The notes under the pieces: generated by a model | What the model was told of the DNA's origin: nothing | Database searches by the model: none | What the model saw: the letters and a program-made list of their open reading frames with translations, nothing else | Made by a program: the position numbers and the translations under genes | NCBI GenBank assembly: GCA_902805475.1 | Contig: CADCSX010000012.1 | Coordinates: 1,178,001 to 1,242,000 of the forward strand | Direction: 5' to 3' | Source of the DNA: Entonaema liquescens | Lineage: Eukaryota; Ascomycota; Sordariomycetes; Xylariales; Xylariaceae | Length of the DNA: 64,000 nt | In this document: piece by piece, positions 56,002 through 64,000 of the stretch | Position numbering within the stretch: position 1 is the first letter of the stretch | Layout: every line of letters starts with the position of its first letter

Positions 56002-57221
56002 TTCCCTCAGAAGGATCCCATGAATTAGGCGTTGCATCTTGCAAGGTACTTGTTCCAGATGAATACGATATATCTACCATAGTACCGCGATCAGCCATTG
56101 CGAGGTTTTACAGTAAACCCATGGTATGGGATGCGGGTATGGATCTTGTTTCACCGAGCCTCTTTCTCTAAACCTTACGAGCTCACGGTCTCGAGAATGT
56201 GACCTGCGACCTAAACTGCAAAAGGCCTCTTTTCAATTCCCGTTTCGCCTGCAGGTAAGCTGAAGGTGGCTCGTCGCAAAAGACGGCTAGTTAACGGAGG
56301 GGGTTCCCTGGGAAAAGTTTATTGGGGTGGGACTGCAAGAATAGTAAATTCAACCATCTCTGACTCGCAGAGTGCTTGCATCAGTCGTGATCGGTATTAT
56401 CCATGTCGGCGACTGGATTGTCAGACGGAGGACCCTACACACTCAACGGGAATAGCGTAGCTGGCCGAATAGCATGCGAGATAAATTACCATAGTCCCAC
56501 CGTCCTGATATCCAGGTGTCTAGCAGGGCCGGCAGGGCCAGCAGGGCTAAGAGGGATTCTTGCTTCGACAAAGCCGCTTGTGCAACGCTTGAATACTACC
56601 TGCGTTAGGTGATGCTTCAACGATCCCGGATAAGCGTAGACATTGGTTGACTTGGAAATCATAAATCGCAGGTGAGAGCAATCCCGGACTGAATCCTTGG
56701 AAGCAATTTGGTTGGTCGAGACATGTGTCGCGTTGTAACTTCATAGCAAAGCCGGCAGACTGCTCCGTCGATGAAGGAAATTGGGCAACTTGTTTTCTTG
56801 GAGACCGGGATCTTTGGATCTTTCCACCTGCCTGGGGCCTTGAAGCTAACGGATCCGGGCATGGAGGGTTTCATTCTGCGCACTACTCACGCAGATACAC
56901 TTTTTGGACAAGAGGCTAATAAGGACCACGAAATATATGATGATCGGTGGCTGAGTGTACATATGTGTAGTGCGTAGTGCGTACTGCGTAGTGTTTAGTG
57001 TGTAGTGTATGAGTTGCGAAGGGTTGCGCATGTGTGTACACGCCGTACTCAGTAATGAATATCAATATCAATACAGGTTATGTATGTATTTCTGAATTGT
57101 ACCTTGTATTCGAAACAACGGCCCAGAGTGGATGTCGTACTCTACCGTGGTATGTATGTATTGCAACCCTGACCATACCGGCGGCAAGAAGGTCAGGTCA
57201 GTTCCTCTACCGACGTAGAGA

Positions 57222-57246
57222 ATCATCATCATCACCATCATCATCA
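57222..57246. repeat. ATC trinucleotide repeat
   Basis: Imperfect array of ATC units with one ACC interruption. Intergenic. Confidence 0.85.
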
Positions 57247-57308
57247 TGGCGAAACAAATGCAGCCAGCCACGGTTGATTACTCGGGTACTGGGGTACAGC
57301 TGTCGTAT

Positions 57309-57334
57309 ACACACACACACACACACACACACAC
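57309..57334. repeat. (AC)13 microsatellite
   Basis: Thirteen perfect AC dinucleotides, likely polymorphic between strains. Confidence 0.95.
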
Positions 57335-57670
57335 ATTTGCGTATTAGATGTATTGGATAGTATCACTTGATATTAGGTATTGGTGTATTAGTGTAGATAT
57401 TCCTTACCTTACCTGGTCAACCGGAGTGGAATGTCAGAAATGTCAGAAATGTCTAAGAGCCAACCTAATTAATGCCGATATGAGGAGTCCTATTTAGGGC
57501 ATTTGTTAGGATCTGCGTCTTGCCTTTTTGTTTTCCGTACCTAAAGTGATCTGAGTAACCCGAAGAGCCCGTGGGCCGAGTGAGCGGATTATGTGCATTG
57601 AATTGTCGTTGTTTGAGATTGAGAAATGACATCCATCAGTTTATTATCCACATTTTGAATGTTGAATGAT

Positions 57671-57718
57671 GGGTATTGGGTATTGGGTATTGGGTAAAGG
57701 GTAAAGGGTGAAGGGTAA
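57671..57718. repeat. GGGTATT/GGGTAAA heptanucleotide array
   Basis: Seven GGG-containing units with 7-bp period (GGGTATT x3, GGGTAAA x2, GGGTGAA, GGGTAAA). It resembles but is not the fungal telomere repeat TTAGGG, and may form a G-quadruplex. Confidence 0.85.
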
Positions 57719-60700
57719 ACAACTTTTAGATCCATGAAGCTTGATGCACCTGATACACAATACCTGTACCTAACATAAAGTACTATATGTAAGTATGTAA
57801 GTATGTATAATATTTATTAAGTACCTAACCTAATTTGTCTCATTAGGTTGTCGCTCAACCCCTTCCTAAATCGATTATACGATAACCTAAGCGGCATAAT
57901 CGTAAGCAAGAGTTACGAAATCGCTTAACAGAGGGATGGAACATGTTCATTAGCGTAAGTTATTAATATTAAAGAAAAAGAAAAGAAAAAGAATACAAAA
58001 ATTAATAGAAACATCGGTACGCAATGATATCCAACTAAATATTATGGTACGTACTACGTACCCCATCCTTCCCCGACAGGTTCAATAATGTTCCTTCTCA
58101 CAGGGGGTTTTAGGGGGAGCTGGTTAAGGAAGGCAAGGAGCACACGCATAGAAAGGTCGCCGGAAAAGTACCCTACTGAGCACAACAGGCGGGTCTAACA
58201 TCTGATATTACTTTACTTTCAACACACTACCTTAGGTACCGTACCTACAAAGCGAATACATTGGTACATATGCCCGCAGGCGCAACTCTTTGCTGTCATG
58301 GGATAAAACCCCAACAATGCCATGTACATACATACGTAAGGCACATGCATTATGTATTATGTATTATGTATGTATGTATGTATATTTGTATATTATTGGA
58401 CCCTGTCGGTCTTGCCCACATGAGAGACAACTTTAACTCAGATCCAATCAAGCCTCCGAAAATAGTTCCATTTAAGATGGGATCACAATTCAACCACCAC
58501 AGGTACGATCTCGACCAAGTCAATATCAGGCTTCGCCTAATATGTAATATGTAATATGTACGAGTAGTACGTAACTCCATATAATATATGTTCCATATAA
58601 CTACCTACACTAATGTACTTTATAGTGTGTAACTAGAACACACTACTGAACCGCATGGATCGCTTTTCTTTTATTCCCCTGTACGCATGCTGGCATGTTT
58701 CTGTCGAAACCCCGAAAAGAGTCCTTGATCACGGCCTAACTTTTAAGTACGCTAAGCTAAGACTTCTCTAGAAGAGAGTGAAGGAAAAAAAAAAAGATAT
58801 GGCATTCTTCTTACGTATAGCACGCAGTCAAGGCAGTACGCTACTACTACACTACATTCAACTACCCTTGTGTTAAACAAGGTTACCTTTGAATATGTAC
58901 GGCAATATGTACGGCCGTGCGCCAACGGGCCGCAAGGTACGTATGTATGCGTACATTTGTCGAGACCATCAGGGCAGAGAGTCGGGTTCAAATTTGTCCT
59001 GTAACAGTCGAGAAAAAGGAACATGTCTCTCGCCTAAACAACTCGATTCTTCTATCAAATCGACGCCATCAAAGGCTTAAGCTCTACCTAGTACACGGCA
59101 TGCGGAACAAAAAAGAAAAGAAAAAAAAAGGTCTTAGCTTGCTTGTAATATAAGGTACGTTATACTATATACATGCAATAACTACATGCTAAGGAAACAT
59201 ACCAACGTGCAGACATGAGTTCGCCTCCGCGCACTCCCCACACATTCCGCCAAATCTTACCCCCCTTTCTCTCTAAATTCCGTCCTAAGAAAAGCGTTTT
59301 ACATCTTGGCGCGGTGGCCAATTTCAAGGCCTGGAGACAAGCAGGACAAGCCCAAAGGGCCAAAGGCAGAGAGAGCCAGGGCTGCTTCCTGGCCCCATAC
59401 CCATGGTCCGCTTGCATGGTCCACTGGCACAAGCTGGGACAGGCTAATGGTAATACGTGCCATAACAAAGCAGCTATGGAGTTGCGTAGCGGTAATTATC
59501 ACCTACCCCCTCGGGTTCGGCTAGCATCATATTCCCAGTATTCTTAGCGTAAGCTGGACCTCGTCACCCTTCTGTCGGCAGCAACCCTCCCTGGCAGGGG
59601 TCTGTTTATGTGGTACAGTACAGTATGTGTATTCAATGCTAACATCGGGCCAATCACGTACGTGCTGTCCAGGGTTACCTTACCGATGGAACCGCCCTGG
59701 ATTCGAAGAAGCATCTGCTGGATCTCACCGGAGCAGCTAACTCGCTCTTATGTAAGTTATATTTTACATAGTATTCAATTTCCCTGGTCCAATTCGAATA
59801 TACAAGTGTACATCTCGTCTGCGAAGTCTTTAGATCCTTGTAAGGCCACAGCCAAATAAGCCGTCAATTAACTGAGCACGCCCCCTTTTGCCGTCTGACA
59901 CCCACACCCCCCTTGAACACTTGAACACGATGTAATGAGCCTATTAGCAACGGTCGTCAAGCAAGGCTCGCTCTCTTACGCTAGGATAAGCACACATCCT
60001 TTCCCCCTTCCAGCGCACCCTCCCGCTGAATTTCGGTTCACGTTCTACAAGCTTACACGCCCCTTTTCTACATTGCACGCCCTCTACACCATCCACTTTC
60101 GTTTACGCCGCAGGAGCACGGTACGGAAAAGGCAAGGCAAGGCAAATGGGGGCCAAGGGTAGTCCTGCGACAGGCGCCTAGTGCCTTTGTCCTTTTTGGA
60201 CGTCGTTCAAACCGTTCCTTTGACCGCCCACCTACTTAGAAATATACCTTGCAATAAGCGACTACAGGAAGAAAAATCAAAGACTGTAACCTAGTCTAGT
60301 CTACAACGCCAACGCTGCCATCATCATCCGTCCGTCCCCGGTTTATCAATACAATGAAGGATCCCTTTTTAGACCGACTAGACCCCTGCCGGAACCATAT
60401 GACGCAGGAAGAGAAATAATAATACTAGAGAGCTAAGTACAGCTAAGCGGGAACCGTCATACAGGTGAAGCAGACACGCGCAGACACGCACTTACATGCA
60501 TACATACTACATACATACACATGCCAAACCAGACCATGTCTCTAGGTAGGTATTGTTTCTCGGCCCTATCGTCCCAATATAACCATCCGTATGCCATCTC
60601 ACATAGCAACTGTCCCCACGTTTTTAGTTTGATTTATCCTTTTAATGAGGCCCTTTGCCTTCTTATGTTACCACATTCTTGAACTTAGTAGCCTAAGTTA

Positions 60701-60838
60701 GCCTTTGAATAAACCTCATATTTACCTGCCCGTCCTCCCTATATTTTGGGACATCTCTCACTCACTCACTCGTCACTTACGAAATCACCGCCGACACCCT
60801 CACATAGTACATACATCTCTCTGCAACATATTATCATC

Positions 60839-61954
60839 ATGATGCCCTCGGTCTTAGGGGCTAGTATGCCTCACATGCCACCTCAGGGCTACTCATCAGA
60901 TCCAACTTTTGATGAATTATCCCGGCAACTTGCTTTTTCCGACCCTGTGCGAAGGATATCTCGTGGTTCGACTGGACAGCGGACGCAAGGAGCTATGCGT
61001 GTTGTCAAGCCAAGTAGTGCCAACAATAGTCCACAGGCTATGATGGCACGTCGGAGGACTATGATGAACGACAGTAACCTTGCTCGGCGACGACAGCAGG
61101 CTCTGGACCAGGCTTTCCTAGAACAGATGCAGCAGCAGGACTATACGTCTTATTCAACACCAGAAGACCCCATCAAGAGAAATAACCGACCAGTTAGTTG
61201 GCATCCGAGTTCACACCTCCAGCAACCGCATATGCATATACCTATGCCACAACCAGACTTTTCACAATATGTCGTCCCAACACCGATGGCATATCACCAA
61301 ACAGATATTTATTCCGGATACCAAAACTTACCACCAACTCCGGCGATATACTCTGGTCAAACTTCGCCTATATCCAGCATGTCACCACTATGCTTACCAT
61401 ACGCTGGATCTTCTCAAACTCAGCCTACACCGAATTACATATCACATGATGTGTGGAACCCTACGCCGCAGCTCATGCCTAACTATACAGTAAACTCAAG
61501 TCCCAACGAGTTGGAACCATTCCCGTCTTTTGATAATCAAACATCATTCAACTGGGACAATAGCCTCGGTGCCCATGAATTCAGTGCTTGCACGGCCCCT
61601 CCCACACCAGACGAGTTCCAGCCAATGCAGCAACCACAGCCAGTGGTTCCCTCTGAGGAGTCTATACCGTATCAACCACTTGAGGAGCCGGAGGAGGAAG
61701 GAGAAATATTGGTGGGCATGGGATTGTACGACCCGCCAAGTAAGACAGATGAAGATCCAAGCTTGGATAATTACCGAACAACTACATCACAACTACTAGA
61801 CACGACTTATAGAGCACGAGGCCGCGGATGGAAACTAGAAGAGGCGTGGGAACCGCCGGCATCCGATGATGAAGAGGGCGATGAGGAGGAAGAAGATGAG
61901 GAAGAGAAGGAACAAGCCACAGAGTCAACCTCCGCCGAGCACAACTGGATATAA
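60839..61954 (+). CDS. filamentous-fungal protein of unknown function with acidic C-terminus
   Basis: Single frame. The first ATG pair is at 60839 and 60842, giving 370-371 aa; the frame is open further upstream from a TTG but without ATG. The N-terminal part is MPPQGYSSDPTFDELSRQLA with ARRRTMMNDSNLARRRQQAL (basic, possibly nuclear). The middle is rich in Pro, Gln, Ser and Tyr. A conserved-looking block follows, EGEILVGMGLYDPPSKTDED, SLDNYRTTTSQLLDTTYRAR and GRGWKLEEAWEPPASDDEEG, then a Glu/Asp run. I have the impression of a family common in Pezizomycotina but no function is known to me. The composition fits a transcriptional or chromatin adaptor. The very long upstream region is noted separately. 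Confidence 0.75.
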   Translation: MMPSVLGASMPHMPPQGYSSDPTFDELSRQLAFSDPVRRISRGSTGQRTQGAMRVVKPSSANNSPQAMMARRRTMMNDSNLARRRQQALDQAFLEQMQQQDYTSYSTPEDPIKRNNRPVSWHPSSHLQQPHMHIPMPQPDFSQYVVPTPMAYHQTDIYSGYQNLPPTPAIYSGQTSPISSMSPLCLPYAGSSQTQPTPNYISHDVWNPTPQLMPNYTVNSSPNELEPFPSFDNQTSFNWDNSLGAHEFSACTAPPTPDEFQPMQQPQPVVPSEESIPYQPLEEPEEEGEILVGMGLYDPPSKTDEDPSLDNYRTTTSQLLDTTYRARGRGWKLEEAWEPPASDDEEGDEEEEDEEEKEQATESTSAEHNWI

Positions 61955-63522
61955 ATCTGGTATGATTTCCCGGGACAACTATCTACAACTCCATCCGGGA
62001 ATGAATGAGTGACAAAAGGACTCAAGAGAATCCTTAGGAATTTTATGCCTAGGAGAAGAACATGCATATTATGCATAGTTAGAAGATTCGTAAAAAGATA
62101 CCAATAGCTGGATCTAGACTAGTGCAGTTAAGAAGCACTTCGCTTTGGCGGCCTAAAAAAATGAAGAAAATATTTGAGAATCTCGATTCACTGCAAGCAT
62201 AGTAAGAATTGGTGACATGTCATTTTGTGACGACTCGTTAGCCGCGGCAAGTGCACTTTGATGATACCTAATATTAAGCGTTCAACCTCATTTAGAATTC
62301 ATCACGACTCTGAGATGTGTAAGTGTTGTACCCAGGTACCGTTAAAGATCTAGGTTAGGCACGTACGAACACTTGCTCTGATAGGCCAGACTAATTTACG
62401 TTTGTCGATATGCAGGGGACTAAGCTCGGGCCAGTAGACTAGGCAGGGATCTCCAACGTTCTATTTGGGGCTCTGCGTTCAAACCGACGCTAGGCTGAGC
62501 GTGCAGGCATGCAGAAAGAAGGGTACGTAGCTACGTTCCTCCTGCCTTTCTGCATTTTTTTTTTGTTCCCCCCCTTCCTTGGCCTGCCAGGTCTACCCAC
62601 GTCCTGGCCCGAGACGTCCCATGTGGGCAGTTCCCCACCCTACCCACAAAGATCCTCAAGTTAGGAGATCCATGTGGGGCACTAACGAAGCTGTGGATCT
62701 GGCTGCCATGCAGTTATGCTTGCGTCACATGTTGCTTTAGGAGGGTTTCCATGCACGGTTGGATTTCTGTGGGCCCTTTTTTTTTTTTTTTTTTTCCTTT
62801 CTTTCTTTCACAACCAGTCGGGCTGGGCTGGAGTCGTAAGAGCCAATCGATCCAACGAAGAAACTATTACCGTGTATAAATTAATGCGATGAAACTAACC
62901 CATTTGAAGACACGCCGAACAACTAACATTCTTCATTCTTTTCTCTCTCCCTCCCTTCCAAGCAAAAGTACGTACCTACCCTAACATACAAGAAACCTCC
63001 TCATCGTCACGAGAAGCTATCGTGGACGATCCCGGCTAAGAGTTTAGTACATAGCAGCAAACCCTCTTTTTCTTATCTGCATTTGCTCGGTGCAACACGA
63101 ACAGGTCCGACTAAGCATTCCCCTTGGCGTTTGCTGATTAATTACTTTTTCCGATCGCTTGTTAAATGCGGCAGATCTATCCTACGACAATACGCTAAGA
63201 CAAAAGGTTTTTTATTTTATATTAGTGAAGCCGTTTGCTTACTTGAAAACTTGAGCAGGTAACATTTGGCGAGCATATGATATCTAGTCCATGCATGTTT
63301 CAAGCCTCTTACCTAGTTATAATACCTATCGATAGGTTATACATTATATTGCGGACGAGGCAACCCCAGCTAATACAATCCAGGCGCTTCTGGATTTGGG
63401 GTCTAAGTTCCATAGGTGATCTTACCTTTACCACTTATACAGTTAGAAAGAAAATATGATCATACTCTGTTCTTCTGACGAGCTCAAATTGCAACTTCAC
63501 GTAACATAGGTAGGCTATATAG

Positions 63523-63529
63523 TGAGTCA
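63523..63529. promoter_or_regulatory. Gcn4/Cpc1-type element TGAGTCA
   Basis: A perfect TGASTCA site 226 bp upstream of the LYS9 start codon. Cpc1 (the Gcn4 orthologue) activates amino-acid biosynthesis genes through such sites, so general/cross-pathway control of lysine synthesis is a natural inference. Confidence 0.6.
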
Positions 63530-63565
63530 TGTCGGCGTAGAGGTGTCTTGACTCTTGATAAGGTA

Positions 63566-63595
63566 GTTATCGATAAAGCAGTTATCGATAAAGCA
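63566..63595. promoter_or_regulatory. 15-bp direct repeat with paired GATA sites
   Basis: Two perfect tandem copies of GTTATCGATAAAGCA. Each holds TTATCGATAA, a palindrome with GATAA on both strands, a possible target of GATA factors (nitrogen regulation). It lies about 160 bp before the LYS9 start. Confidence 0.5.
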
Positions 63596-63754
63596 GTACG
63601 TATTCCGTAATCGGAACCCCGCGTACCCCTCCATCACAATAAATCTTTAAGCTTCAACCAAAGCTTTCTGTGTTAGAATACTGGACACACTAGATTCAAC
63701 GATACACCTAATACCTAAACAAGTTGGAGCCATTGATCAGTAAATCTATACAGG

Positions 63755-64000
63755 ATGTCGTCCCAGTAAGAAACTCAAAGTCGTCATTGCGTAATTTCAC
63801 CTTCTCATGAATTCTATAGGAAGGTATTGATGCTCGGAGCGGGTTTTGTAACCCTCCCTACGCTCCACATCTTGAGCGATGCTGGCATTGCAGTAACCGT
63901 TGGTATGACGAATATATTCCTCCTGGAAGCTGTTATAACACCCAATTGACATATTTGAAGCTTGCAGAACTCTCGCATCGGCCCAATCTCTCTCTAAGGG
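63755..64000 (+). CDS. LYS9: saccharopine reductase (saccharopine dehydrogenase, NADP+, L-glutamate-forming), 5' end
   Basis: Penultimate step of the fungal alpha-aminoadipate pathway: condensation of aminoadipate semialdehyde with glutamate to saccharopine. Exons seen are 63755-63765, 63820-63902 and 63961 to the window end. Introns are 54 nt (GTAAGA...TATAG) and 58 nt (GTATGA...TTGAAG). The joined start reads MSSQKVLMLGAGFVTLPTLH, ILSDAGIAVTVACRTLASAQ, SLSKG: a Rossmann GAGFV nucleotide loop and the ACRT motif typical of Lys9. For the second intron I chose the acceptor at 63960 over the CAG at 63967 because it alone gives ACRTLASA. The rest of the gene lies outside the window. Confidence 0.9.

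Larger units (their letters stand above)
51595..60838. other. 9.2-kb gene-poor region rich in simple repeats
   Basis: No gene is recognised between the sugar kinase and the unknown gene at 60839. All frames are shorter than about 130 codons and overlap on both strands. The stretch has T17 (52818-52834), TGTA repeats (about 53411-53440), TGGTC, (AC)13, ATC and GGGTA repeats, and TATG repeats (58350-58385). It may contain long upstream control DNA or non-coding transcripts of the 60839 gene, but nothing in the sequence proves this. Confidence 0.5.
61955..63754. promoter_or_regulatory. upstream region of LYS9
   Basis: 1.8 kb with the 3' end of the unknown gene on the left and the LYS9 start on the right. 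It contains pyrimidine-rich tracts (62556-62580 and T20 with CTTT repeats at 62779-62809), a TGAGTCA element and a GATA-containing direct repeat, both listed. Open frame 63277-63459 is unsupported. Confidence 0.55.

Overview
This window is nuclear DNA of a filamentous ascomycete (Pezizomycotina), most likely a sordariomycete. The evidence is short spliceosomal introns (about 50-190 nt, GT-AG, branch sites of the CTAAC type) and fungus-specific proteins: a Zn2Cys6 regulator, a SamB/Mub1 MYND protein, Mid1, Rcy1 and Zrg17. An AT-rich island also looks like the product of repeat-induced point mutation (RIP). I recognise about 17 protein-coding loci, two of which are cut by the window edges. I see no rRNA, tRNA or CRISPR.

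Layout. 1-4484: 3' part of a SNF2 ATPase with a RING finger (Irc20/SHPRH type). 7295-7930: a small bZIP gene with an apparent one-base frameshift. 11832-18623: a compact cluster with recyclin-1 (minus), a SMAP-domain nucleolar-type protein (plus), the RAMP4/Ysy6 ER protein (minus) and a small mitochondrial membrane protein (plus). 19093-21093: MID1 (minus). 21713-23320: an AT-rich island made of two inverted copies of a ~0.78 kb terminal-inverted-repeat element. 24105-25680: Zn2Cys6 regulator. 26215-26959: EF-hand protein with a start-codon-only first exon. 28143-28978: eIF4E of the 4EHP type. 32518-34413: samB/MUB1. 38473-39120: remnant of a hAT-like element. 41824-45323: a two-TM fungal protein and the zinc transporter subunit Zrg17. 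46531-47610: a RING-H2 gene interrupted by an in-frame TAG. 49904-51594: a six-exon PfkB/ketohexokinase-like sugar kinase. 60839-61954: a conserved protein of unknown function. 63755-64000: 5' end of the saccharopine reductase gene (LYS9), with a Gcn4/Cpc1-type TGAGTCA site upstream.

The genes are mostly unrelated housekeeping functions: protein quality control, membrane traffic, calcium and zinc handling, translation and lysine synthesis. They do not form one pathway, and I see no biosynthetic cluster or defence system. The most unusual structure is the inverted pair of RIP-like elements, where nearly all surviving G and C in the more decayed copy lie in CpG. Several genes carry lesions (bZIP frameshift, EF-hand frame break, RING nonsense codon). 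Two of the three touch short C/G runs, so assembly error must be excluded before calling them biology. Intergenic space is large, especially 28979-32517, 35194-41823 and 51595-60838, and is rich in microsatellites and in the palindromes TACCTAGGTA and TAGGTACCTA.
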